DNA of 64,000 nucleotides, from NCBI GenBank assembly GCA_951394405.1, contig OX596335.1:3100001-3164000 (forward strand), read 5' to 3'. A program made the position numbers and the translations under genes. Below, in pieces: positions 1-11,311 of the stretch (positions within the stretch are counted from its first letter, which is position 1; every line of letters starts with the position of its first letter). This DNA is from Coprinellus micaceus. Its lineage: Eukaryota; Basidiomycota; Agaricomycetes; Agaricales; Psathyrellaceae. The notes under the pieces were generated by a model. The model saw only the letters and a list, made by a program, of their open reading frames with translations, made no database searches and was not told the origin of the DNA.

Positions 1-3000
1 GCACAAGTCCAAGCTGAACACCAATGGAAGCTATTCCGTTGGAAAGACATGGCGCATCTCAGAGCTGCGGGGACTCCAGGTTCTGAACGTATGTTGACCG
101 TCCGTAGATCTTTGCAGTAGTCTGTCCTGACATGGTATCCACAGCCCAGATCGTTCAACATCACCCTCTCTCGGACATACAGATGGGACACTGAGAGCCG
201 AGAGCTGCAGGCAACCTTTCTGCAGACGCTTGTGCAACTGTTCCGCAATGTCACAGGGGGTGCCGCGCCGCTGCAGCTGGAAGGCGTCCCAGAGTTGGAT
301 CGCGCAGGTTAGCCCGCATCAGTACGTGTCACATCGAAACTTCTGCTAACAAGGTTATAGAAACCCCAACCCAGAGAGCAGGTCCGTCGTCCACTGCCCC
401 GGTTGCGAGCTCCAGTCGCGCTCCACCACCCAACCAGTATGAAGAGGCTCGCCGAAATCCATCTCCTGCACCCTCGCAATCGCGAAGGAACGGTGCTGCC
501 CCTTCCCCTGCCCCTGCTCCTAGTAATAGGGAACGAACCGCCTCGTCACGCTCCCGAGAGACCCCATCCAAGAATCGACCCCCATCGATTCAAGTGCCGC
601 TTCCTGATGGTTTAGCCCCTGCACGGAGACCACAAGGGCGAAGGCCATCGAACGCTGCGTCTACAACCAGCCAGGCCCCTTCAATAGCTTCTCAGGCACC
701 GCCCAGTAGACCCCTCCCCGTCTCCAATAGTGTGTCGAGGGACTCGCAGAATAGCCGAGAACCTCGCGAGGCGTCCATGGCATCCGACTACCTAACAAGA
801 TCCTCTAGGGCTGCTTCCCCCGCTCCACCTGCACCCTCTAGGATACAGCCTACCCGGTCCCAGACCAGTCATACTGAGGCGAGCGTCCCGAATCGAAGAG
901 ACCAAAACGTCAGGATATCGTACTTTGACCCCTCAAACCAGGCCGTGCTGGACCGTGTACTCACCAACGTTACTGATAGCCAGGTAGATGTCGATGGCGA
1001 AGAAGAGCAGGCCTTGGCAACCTTGACGAATGTCGAGGAAATGATAGAGGGCTATGAGTGGGCCAGTGAAGACGTTGTTGGCCGGAAGTCGGGTAAAGGG
1101 GCCATAGACCTCATCGAGGCCCGGTTACTGGACGAGCTGACAGCACTAGAGAAGGTTAGGGCCGGTATGACTTCTCTTAATGGGCTGGCTAACTCTTGAA
1201 TAGGCAAATGTCCACTCATTCCTTGAGACGGACGATCGCATTACACTCGTGATGAAATTCATGGATGAAGCAATCGGGGAGTTGGATGCCATGGACGGTC
1301 TCATTTCATCGTACAAAATACATCTAAATGTCAGTTGCCTTCTTTCGGGGCCGCGGTTGTAGGGCTAATGACGCCCACAGGCTGTCAGCGACGATATCCT
1401 CTTCATTCAAGGGCAGAATAGAGGTCTCCAAGTCCAAACCCAAAACCAACGGGCGCTCCTGGGAGAGATACAGAACCTCTTGGTACGCTGATATCCTGTT
1501 CGCGCCCTTCCCCAAAGCTGAACCCTCCATAGCGGACGGTCCACGTCGACCAAGACGTATTAGTCGCACTCACTCAAGAGTCCCTAGAGAAGTCTCAGAG
1601 CATTACACGCCTAGAGGAGGCTTCTTCGGAATTGTACAAAGCTCTGCAAGCCGGCAGAGATACAGGTATGCAACCCTCCTGCGCGGTGTGTGTGTGCACA
1701 TCGCTTACACTTCCGGTAGACATGGCAGCGACAATGGAAAGGTTACAGGACTACAAGACTCACAATTCACAGTTCTGCAAGCGGATATTCGATTTCCTAT
1801 CTATCATGTTCATTGCTCAGGTGATATCTTCGGTCTTACGTTTCGTAGTGGTTCTGACACCCACCGTAGTCTAAACTGCTCTTGGGGGACCACAACGGTC
1901 TGACGAATTCCGCTCAAGGCGCTGCTCTAATTGTCCAGCACGATGACATTGAGAAGTACCTAGGTCGGTACGCGGGGCTCATGCTTTATCTCAAAGAAAT
2001 GGATGAGGCAGTATACGGGAAGTTATGCGCGGTAAGTATCTTCCCACTAGTTCTCCGGGTCGAGGCTAAAACTGAGTACAGGCATACTTCTCGTCGATGA
2101 GCGACCTACATCAAGCCCAGATCACTGCCTTGCTCGCGTCTTATCTCAACCTTGTAAAGAAGGGAGAAGAAGACGAACAAGACTCCGGTCAGTCGTTTAT
2201 GACATGCTGTTAAAACTGATGCATCTCATCATGCTAAACCGATGCGTATCATTAGGCTTTGGCGGCTCGACAGCACCTGGATCAAAAGCTGGCACTGGTA
2301 TGCGACGTGCGGGCACTCTCATTCGCTCTCCGCTGGAAGCGCGTGGAAAGGACAGAGATAAACCCGTTCGTGGGGATCAGCGAGCTTCAGAGGTAAATCC
2401 TAAATTCCGTCCTGAAGGCATGGCTTCAATGCCACCCCTCTGTCAGAAAGTTTTATACTCACCCTCCCACTCAGGTGTTCGTTCTGGTACTGGAACAAGT
2501 CCAAACGTCGATATACCGCGAAAATGAATTCATCACGGACTTTCTGCAAATCAACGACGCTGGACTTACCTTCGCCGACTACATGGGCATGGAGAGCTAC
2601 TTCCGAAGGCAAGCCGCACGGTCTGCCGGTTTGAGCCAGACGACGATGAAGTTGATCCGTGGAGCTATGGATCTCATTTTCGGGTTCTTACCCGCTGAAG
2701 TCAAAGCTTGGGTAGAGAACGCAGTCGCAAAGGACAACATGTGGGTGCTCATATCTTGTTTTTATAACGTTCCTGACTCGAAAGGCTATTTGACCGGACC
2801 GTCTCCTTATTTCTAGTGAGATCATTGGTATCATTGGAACTATTGAGCGTGCAATCGGGAATGCGGAGCAGAAGAACAATCCGTTCTTCTTGAACCTGCT
2901 CGATAAGCAGCACACGAGATTAAAGTCTATGTTCGACCGATACATCGTGAGTATTTCTCGATTCTTCTCGGAAATGTCGTCTGAATTTCTCTCCATCCAG

Positions 3001-3881
3001 GTGGAGCAACTCAAGCAGATTGAACAGACTAAGCTGACTAGCAAGAAGAGACGGGGCGTCGCTCCTTTTATCAAGTACTTTTCTTCATATGTAAGCCGCG
3101 TCGAGAATCAGCTTGTTGGGGCCGGGGACCTGGAGGTTCGAAGTCTGGTGGACGCCGGGTACGAACGCATCGTCAAGGGCATGTTTGACGCGCTTAAGCA
3201 CATGGCTAAAATGGAGGGCGAAGGCGAAGACAAAGGCCAGCTCAATTACCATGTCATTCTCATCGGTATGTTTTCCACGCTGCTTGATATCTCGTAGTTG
3301 GGCTAAACCTTGAAATCTGCCAGAGAATATGCATCACTTTGTCAACGAAATGCTAAAGACGGAAATGGGCTCCACGCAAGCCTTTGCAGAGAACGCGCAA
3401 GCCATATACGAGGACAATCTGGACGCCTATGTTCGACTCATATTCCGGCGTCCACTCGCTAAGCTCATGGTGAGTTACCTCGCCGGGTCCGATTCAGAGA
3501 CAGATTCTGACAGACTACCAGGATTTCTTCGAGGCCGTTGAGCGACTGGGACCAGACTCTACCAATCTCAGCTCAGTCAGCACGTATACCAAGTCGGCGC
3601 TTAAGAAGGTCCTGAAGGAATTCAATGCCAAGGACATGCGCAAGCACATTGAAGGTCTTCACAAACGCGTGGAGAAACATTTCACAGACGCCTCGGAAAA
3701 GTCGGCAAACGATGATCTCGTTTTCAGCAACGTGTGGAAGGGTTGCGAAGCGGAACTCGTGAAACTTACAGAAAAGATCGGCTCGCTCATTTCACAGTAC
3801 TACGGGGATAGCGGCGTCTCCCTGGAATTCACTAAAGCTGATATCGAATCAGCCTTCAAGAAGACCCGGGCAGGGATGTGA
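1..3881 (+). CDS. SEC3: Exocyst complex subunit Sec3 (5' partial)
   Basis: Sec3 is the landmark subunit of the exocyst. It binds PI(4,5)P2 and Rho GTPases and tethers secretory vesicles at sites of polarized growth. The first bases encode NGSYSVGKTWRISELRG, which matches the N-terminal Sec3 PH-like PIP2-binding domain (family pattern G-x-[FY]-x-[IV]-G-K-T-W). A low-complexity Ser/Pro linker (about 370-880) follows. The long helical C-terminal Sec3 domain runs from about 900 to the TGA at 3879-3881 and is broken by many short introns. Conserved helical stretches include NVEEMIEGYEWASEDVVGRK near 1040. The true start lies upstream of the window. The next gene converges from the minus strand 109 bases beyond the stop. 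Family assignment is firm; individual exon edges were not all fixed. Confidence 0.9.
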
Positions 3882-3990
3882 TACACTTGGAACGGTTGAT
3901 ACCTACAACGGACATCGAATACTCTCTAATTTTGATACCTTGGATCCCTGGCTATGGTCGGATATCTGTACATACAACAGAGTCTAGTTT

Positions 3991-4897
3991 CTATCGGCCT
4001 TGGAAGTGCTGAGGGGTGGGGAAGGGGGGGTTTGGGCCGGGGACGGCGGTCGAGGCACCAAAGTATTCGTTCGGGGTGCCAGAGGAGCTGCGTGGCTTAT
4101 TGGGGGTATTTGGGTTGGAACGTTGCGCACCCACAGGGGTCGTGGCGTAAGCAGCGGTATTCGGGGTTCCAGCTGCGGCAGGGCGAACTGCGTTCATGAT
4201 CGAAGCACCGTATGTATTCCAGAGTCCGAAGGCTGCCGATTGCCATTGAGCAGCATTAGGAGGGGCACCAGAGGCTCCTCCTGGGGTGGTCGCGGCGGGG
4301 TTCTGGCCAGCAGCCTTGGTGATATACCCGAAAAGATCGCCCAACTTGGCTTGGATAAAAGCCAGAGCGTTGCTCTGAAGGGCGGCGATTCCGGAGTCGA
4401 TGGAGGCTTCGTTTTTGATCAAGAACGGGTGGACGTAGGTTTGGTATATGTAGGTGGAGCCCTAAAACGTCGATATCCGTTAGAAGTGTGAATCGGAGAC
4501 GGAAACGTGGAGCCCAGCTGACCTGCGTCTGCGGAAGGGACAAATAGAGAAGGAAGAAAGTCTTGACCTCCCAATAGAAGGGGAACCTGCCAAAAAGGTT
4601 ATGTGTGGCCCAAGGATGGTATAGAATGTGTGCGCTGACCAGCTAATAACCCACTCGGCGACATATTCAAAGGCGACGAATACGCCGACGATGGACCAAT
4701 ACATAGCCCATCGCTTGAGTTCTGGCTCCGAATGGGGGAGATGGTTGAGGGCCTTGAAGGTGGCGAAACAAGGCAGCAGGAACGCAAACCAGGCGCTGTT
4801 GGGATCAGAGGATTCATTGAACCTTAATGGGCGCCACGACGGAGGCAGATTGTGGGACGGACCTGAGGAGATGGGATATGAAGGACATGAAGAACAT
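3991..4897 (-). CDS. TB2/DP1/HVA22 (REEP/Yop1-like) membrane protein
   Basis: This family shapes tubular ER through paired hydrophobic hairpins. Exons read about 4897-4863, 4795-4640, 4586-4523 and 4460-3991, giving roughly 240 residues. The hallmark core is visible: a hydrophobic stretch (AWFAFLLPCFATFKALN), ELKRWAMYWSIVGVF, then PFYWEVKTFFLLYLSLPQT and YIYQTYVHPFL. The tail after about residue 120 is an Ala/Pro/Gly-rich disordered region. ATG 4897 is chosen because it sits in an ACCACC-ATG context and its 35-nt exon joins in frame to the core (start residues MFFMSFISHLL). The tail is longer than in yeast Yop1, so a REEP1-4-type relationship is likelier. It converges on SEC3. Confidence 0.85.
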
Positions 4898-5105
4898 GGT
4901 GGTAGACGGAGAGACGTGTCGTGGGTCGGCGGTGTTCTTGCCGGCGCTTGATTCTGGCAGGTCACAGGACCGCACTGGCTGGCAGTGATTGATTGTCTGC
5001 GTTTGGCCGTGACAAACCCCGCCCATCTTTCCCCGCACTCAGGCCCACATCGCCCTCCTCTTCAGCCGCTCCATCCTTTCTCTCCCCCTCCATCCTGCCG
5101 TCCCC

Positions 5106-8100
5106 ATGGAGCCACCCAGCACTGCTGGAGCGTCCGCCATCGTCAAGAAGTCCGAGGACGACGACGCCAACGACAAGCGCGATATCAAGCCCCTAGTCCG
5201 AACATTGAATCGCGTACCCCGTATGTCCTATCCTTTGCACCGCGTTCCATACCGCTGACGTGCCATGTAGGAGCCTGCGTAAGCCCACCCTCCGTGTTGA
5301 TTCATATCATCGCCCTCATGCCCGCCCTAGAATGCGTGCAGGAAGCAGAAAATGCGTTGCGAAGGCGCGGAGAACCCGCCTTGCAAGCGCTGCCGCAACA
5401 CAGGGCTCGAGTGTGTCTTTGAGAAACCCTCGAGGGAAGCTTCTCTTACAGGGGAGGCTGGGCTAGAGTAAGCTCGCGTCGCGATCTCTCAATAGATACT
5501 GCTAAATTGGCGCCGCAGGCGGATTCGTGCCCTCGAAGCCAGCGTTTATGACATTCGCCAAACGCAGTCCACGATCTGCAACAACCTTGTAGAGGTTTTA
5601 GGCTATCTGCGCGCAGGAAATGGCCCCCATCTAGCCAGGTCTCCGTCTACCTATCCCGCGTTCCACAGGTCACCAAGCGTTAGCTCACCCTCGCTCTCAA
5701 CGCCGACCCCGACACATCAGAGCCTGAACGAACTTGCCCACCCCTCCCCTCCCGGGCCGCCTAATCGTCCACCTTCGCAGGGTCCATTGGCGCACCCATC
5801 AGCTTCCCGTTCGACCCGTGCATCCTTACCCAATATATACTCTTCGGGACCAGGCGCTTCCCCAGAGGTATCCGTCCCCCCGAGTCAAGTGACATCGCCG
5901 TCATACAGCAGCTATGGCGGCAGTCAGCACCAGCCCCTGCAACCGCCGCCTCCGCCTCCCACCCTCCCACCATTCTCATCTTTGCAGACACCGATGGGCC
6001 CTCCAGCGTCACAGCCCGTGTCCTCCGTCAGATATCAGCCTCATGACGACCCGCAGCGATCCACGAGCAAGTACCAGCCAACTGGTCAAAAGCGTCAAGC
6101 ACCTGGCTCCTCAAATGTCACCAGTGCCGATTCCTCCGACGTAGAAGACGATGATAACGGAGAGCTGCCGCCTTCCGGCCTAGTTGCACCCTGGGAAGTT
6201 CTTCGGGGTTTGGCGGACGTTGCTGTTCAGAGGGCGTCTAAGGTATTGTCACACTGCGCAAAATGGCATCATTGCATTGACTTTTCCTGTTAGGAAAATG
6301 GTGACAGTAGTGAACCTCATAGCCGAACAAGGTCGCCTTCTCCCGAAAGGAGAACCAGCAGGCCAAACAAACGGAGGAAGACAGGGCACCCTGCGCCCAC
6401 ATTTCATGACGGTACGGAATTACGTCCTACTGGATGCCGTTCCCGCTGACCCCTTCATCTCAGTTGTAACCAAGGGCATCATCACTGAAGCGGAAGCGAA
6501 GGATTTGTTCAGAATGTATGTCCCTTCATCTCTCTTCATTTTCTGCTCGATTCACGTTTTATGTAGCTTTTACAATGGCTGCTCCACTTTCTTGTGAGTC
6601 CTCTAATTACCCAGTTGTTGGAACCAGGGAGAACTTATCACGTGGCCAGGCCGGTCTTCGATGCCAACATGGACACTTATGAGTCCCTTCACGAGAGATC
6701 CCCCTTCGCTGTTGATGCAATCTGCATGGTGGCCGCCAGAGTGCGGGATGGTGGAGGTAGCGTGTTTTGCTTTATCTCATACAAGGTCGTACCTCCTAAA
6801 CCTAATTCCGCATCAGGTAAACCCAGTGAAACGCACTTGAGGCTTCTTGAAGAAGTTCAGGAAATCGCCCGCGCTAGCCTTTTCGCCCCTGTTGTCCGTC
6901 CTGAAGCAGTGCAGGCCATGAGTCCGTCCCTTTTCCTGAAACCCTTCACATTCCTAAAGTACTCACCTATTCATAGTCCTGGTATCAGGATGGTCGGACA
7001 ACGGTTGGCTCAGCGGGGGGCACGCAGTGCGGATGGCGATGGAGCTCTGTACGGCTTTCATAAATTTGACCTTAAACCACTGTTGCTCACATTGCAATCC
7101 AGCGATGCACAAAGCATGGCCTCGACTCTTGAAGCGAATCTCCGCCAACAAGATGTCGCCAGAATTGGACAAGGATCTGGTGATTGCCTCCAGAATATGG
7201 TTTTGCTTGTATCTCTTTGAACACCAGCCAGTCAATTCCCTCTGTCTTCATGGACTACCCCCTAACATCCGTTTTCACAGACTCTCGTATGGCACCGGGC
7301 GCCCCGCGATCATGAAAGCCGACGAAACGATTGAACACCCTCGCCAACTATTGCACCACCCTCTTGCCCTTGATGATGACATGCGCCTAGTTTCCACCGT
7401 CGAGCTGATTATCATACGGGAGGGTCTACATGATGCACTGTCCCCCTTGGACGGGCCAGTTCTCCCTACCCATATCGATAAGATGTCGCGTGCGGATGCC
7501 GGATTTGACCTCTGGTACAAGACATGGGATCATGCCTTTTCCAAAAAATGGCCGGATGCAGGTATGTGATGACGTTCTTGGAGAGGACATACAGAATTAA
7601 ATTTCCCATTCCAGCGTTCTACCGTCAGAGCTTGCAAATCCAGCAAATCCACGCGCAGCTGTTCCACAATGCCACGGTACTGCGAGGTATCAACGGGCCC
7701 GAGGACGTCCAAACCATGCCAGTTACACAAAGAGAACTCGCAATTCGATCAATCCACATTGCATGCAAAGGATTGGATATTACCGTCAACTCACCCTCCT
7801 ATCGGGAGGGTATGAAATATGGTGGGTTCATTGTCAAGCCACACAAGCCACAGCTAACACTGGTGATAAGCCGTCCATTATACCCACGCGACTGCTACTT
7901 TCTGTGCATCGTTCCTTCTTCGACTCGGTCGCCTTTTGTGAGTGCTTGGGATCAAGCCTGTGCTTCATTTCACTTATCTTTTCTCTTCAGCCCGAACGAT
8001 TGCGATACCGTTTTGATACGTACTCAGGTCGAGCGCCTGGCGACTCTGATGTCAGAAAGTGAGTAACGAATTTGCAAGTCCCTTCCTGTATTATCTAACA

Positions 8101-8589
8101 CACTTGGCAGTACCTGGAAAGCGATACGCTCTCACCCTGCAGGTGATGCTGAGGCGCTCGAAGAAACGTGATTCGGCCTCACGTTCACCCGCGTCGTCGC
8201 GCGAATCCCGTCGTTCAATGTCCATGACAGTCGACCAAACTGCAAACGGCCACCCTACCTCATCCATGCCCCACCCTCCTGCCCCCCACCACAGAAACTC
8301 GGAACCCTTCTCCCCTACTTATGATACGCCTTTCTCCCAGCCTCACAGTCACCACCTATCCCCCGCAGTGGTCCCCGGACACTCTCAACAGCAACCGCAC
8401 CACCCAATGCACAATCGCCCTGTCACTGATGCTGACCAGATCTGGCAGGGGTTTGAAATGACTGCTCAAGAGCAGCTCCCCGTCTGGATATCCGATCAAA
8501 GCTTGGGTGGTCAGTCTTTCTCTCAACACGGAATGGACGCATTCCTTCTCCCCAACGACTACCTTCCAGCAGCGCCTCAGATCTGGTAA
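5106..8589 (+). CDS. Zn2Cys6 fungal-specific transcription factor
   Basis: A binuclear zinc-cluster regulator. Splicing 5106-5220, a micro-exon 5271-5278 and an exon from 5331 gives ACNACRKQKMRCEG followed by CKRCRNTGLEC. This is the six-cysteine pattern C-x2-C-x6-C-x7-C-x2-C-x6-C, near residue 40. A coiled segment follows (RIRALEASVYDIRQTQ), the usual dimerization region. A Ser/Pro-rich linker lies at about 5640-6150. The fungal-specific regulatory domain spans about 6300-7950. The C-terminus is His/Pro/Gln-rich and ends LPAAPQIW. It resembles PriB-type agaric regulators, but I cannot name targets. ATG 5106 is the first in-frame ATG before the cluster. It is divergent from the TB2/DP1 gene with about 208 bp between starts. 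Confidence 0.85.
5271..5278 (+). other. 8-nt micro-exon inside the zinc cluster
   Basis: The exon GAGCCTGC lies between an acceptor ending TGTAG (5266-5270) and a donor GTAAGC (5279). It joins ...GTACCCC to AATGCGTGC and supplies the first cluster Cys, reading R-A-C-N-A-C-R-K. Without it the first cysteine and the frame are lost, so it is needed for a working DNA-binding domain. Confidence 0.8.
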
Positions 8590-8972
8590 CCTCTTTCTTA
8601 TTTCGCCGTCTCTCGCACGATTTTCATACCCACACGCTGTATACTATGCCCCCTTGTAAATTGCTCGCTTTCATCGTAGTACTTATGCTTTCCTAGTTGT
8701 GTTTTTATAGCGACACCTCTGTTCGACCTCCCCTTGTATTATCCGCCGCCGGAACACCGCAGTCAATCCAGCTCTTTGACTTTCCGTGGACATCGTCCAT
8801 TCCCCTTTATTTGACGTTCCATTTGTTTTAGGACTAACCATCTCTGGACTGGCGCATTCAGCCAATTCAATTCCAACCGGCAGGACAGATCCAGCTCAGA
8901 TAGGACACCACCCCTCCGCGGGTGGGCCATTCAACTCTTCTTTCCTGACACACACCCGGAGATACGGAGCTA
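8590..8972 (+). other. Intergenic: 3' end of Zn2Cys6 gene and 5' leader of ThrE gene
   Basis: No credible gene is seen in these 383 bases. T/C-rich stretches look like transcript ends and a promoter. The nearby in-frame ATGs do not join to a recognisable protein. Confidence 0.6.
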
Positions 8973-11106
8973 ATGGACTACCACCAGAATGGCCACGGCG
9001 ACTTTGAAGCTCAAAGTCGACGCCAACAGCACGGGTTGGACGGGAAGGACGCCATGCGCGATACCACTTCACACAGCGAGACCCCTTTTCCCCCTGCGAG
9101 ATCCCCGTCACCAAATCGCCTCTCCCGGACACTCAGCGGCCTGATCACGCGCATCCCACTGAGACGCGTCTCGAAACGGCACCCTCTTCATCGGGAAGAC
9201 ATTGACCCTGTGCCCGTAAGCCAATCATGTATGTGGAGGACCCCTTAGTTATTGGAATGCACTTACCGAATTCGAATGGGTTGATCGTTGACCTTGTAGC
9301 GGAAGAAGTGAAGAGGGAGTTCATCCTCACCCTGGCAAGAGCCTTGCTGTTGTTTGGCGCGCCTTCACATCGTATCGAGGCGCAGCTGACCGCAGCAGCA
9401 AAGCACCTCAATATTGATGCCCGTGAGTCCTTTGAACCATTCGCTGGGCCCCAATTCTGTGACTGAAACCATCCGTTCGTGGCCCTTACCGTCGCAGAGT
9501 TCGTCTATTTGCCTAGCATTATCATCGTCTCGATGACAGCCGACGGGCAAGTGGGCACGAGGACATTCTTCCTGAGAATAAGGGGCCGGATCGCCCTAAC
9601 GTCGCTCCAGAAGGTGCATGCGGTCTACAGGAACGTGTTGCACGGGAATCTGAACCCTGGCCCGGCGACTCGAGCACTGAAGCGTCTCAACAAGGCTCCT
9701 CCACTCTACACCCTGGGCGCTCGCTGCTTTTTAGCCTTCCTGACTGCTTCGATCATCTGCGGGCTGTCCTTTGGAGGCTCTCCCGTCGACATGTGGATCA
9801 GTGGTATTTGTGCATCTGTGCTGCAATATCTGGGGTTGAATGCGGCCAACAAAAGCGCCATGTACGCAAATGTGTACGAGATCTCTGCCTCGATCATCGT
9901 TGCATTCATTGCCCGTGCCCTGAGTAACCTTCCGGGCGATTACTTTTGTTACAATGCCATCTCATCTGCTGGCGTTGTGGTTATTTTGCCAGGGTTCACG
10001 GTCCGTGAGTTCATTCTCGTGCCACGAAGTCCTTGAAGGCAGGAAACTGATATGACCCATGCCGCAGTGATTAGCGCCCTGGAGTTAATGTCAAAGAACA
10101 TATTCTGTGGTTCCGTCCGGATAGTCTATGCAATCATATACACCCTCTTCTTGGTCGGTCCCTGAAGTATCTTTCGAGTCAAACGTAGAACTCACGTTGG
10201 CACCTTCTTTCAGGGGTTCGGCCTTACCATCGGCTCCGACTTCTATCTTTTGGTCGATTCCAAAGCTCGAGATCGGTTCTATCATCGAACGGATGGACCG
10301 CAGAATCTGACGTATACGCATGGAACCCTCATGATAATGAACAGCACAGCGCCGTTCAGCACGATGAGTGGTGTCCTAGGACACAAGTTTAGCCTCGACA
10401 AGGCAAGTGAAAAAGCTGTACTGAAGGGTTTGTTTTTACTTCCGTCACGACGTATTCGCTGCCATTCAGACGTTATTGCTAGGTTGCATACGACACCCCG
10501 AATGGGAGTGGTGGCGCCAAGCCCTCCCTTGGTGGACTCTGTTCTTCCTCGTACCCATTTATACCACGTGTTCCTCGCTATCCAACTTACAGTACTGGAG
10601 GAGTACGCAGCTGCCGATCATGGCCCTTTTTGCTTGCTGTTCGTACGGTGCCAATCGTGCCTTCAGTATCGTAGCGCCCGGGAGAACAGACATTGTCTCG
10701 GCGGCAGGCGCGTTTGTCATTGGAATCCTTGGGAATGTCTACTCTCGGTCTTTCCAAGGCACCGCTTTTACCACAATGGTCACAGGTGTGCTTTTCTTGG
10801 TCCCAGTGAGTTGACCCAAATGGGACCACCGGGAAGTTTGACGTTTACCCAATTTCACAGTCTGGCATCGCTCAGCAAGGAGGGGTCATGCAAACATACC
10901 ACACGTCGGAGGAGCAGTACTCCAGTGGGTTCGCTCTTGCTCTCCGAATGGTCACAGTTGCTGCGGGGGTCAGCATTGGGTTATTCGTCAGTCAATTCTT
11001 TGGTATGTGGAGCCACAACATTTGCCCCGTCCATCGAGCAAACCCTCACCTACCAATAGTATACCTCATTGGAAAATCAAAGAATGCGGCACATTTCTCG
11101 TTTTAA
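8973..11106 (+). CDS. ThrE/Prm10-family multispanning membrane protein (DUF1212)
   Basis: Fungal relatives of the bacterial threonine/serine exporter ThrE (yeast Prm10) carry an N-terminal DUF1212/ThrE domain and a second membrane block. The N-terminus is hydrophilic (HGDFEAQSRRQQHGL). The family signature follows: FILTLARALLLFGAPSHRIE, then FVYLPSIIIVSMTADG. Next come ANKSAMYANVYEISASIIV and ISSAGVVVILPGFT, and after an intron ISALELMSKNIFCGSVR. A second hydrophobic block (GANRAFSIV, GILGNVYSR) ends in RMVTVAAGVSIGLFVSQFF and the terminus IGKSKNAAHFSF. ATG 8973 opens the only long in-frame first exon. The substrate in fungi is unknown and the location is probably vacuole or plasma membrane. 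No break was seen. Confidence 0.85.
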
Positions 11107-11311
11107 CCTCCTTTACGAATGTCCCTCGCGTATATAAACAAGGAACGCGTTACCTTTTCCTCACGCATAGATGCTGGGATACGCTCAATAAGAAATAGGG
11201 GCTGTGAGTCCCCATTTAGACGCCGATGATGCAACTGGTAGTGCTTAGCGAGCAATTATCTGAAAACAGAAGGTACCGAGAGATTCTTGATTTTCGACCC
11301 CAACCACCACC

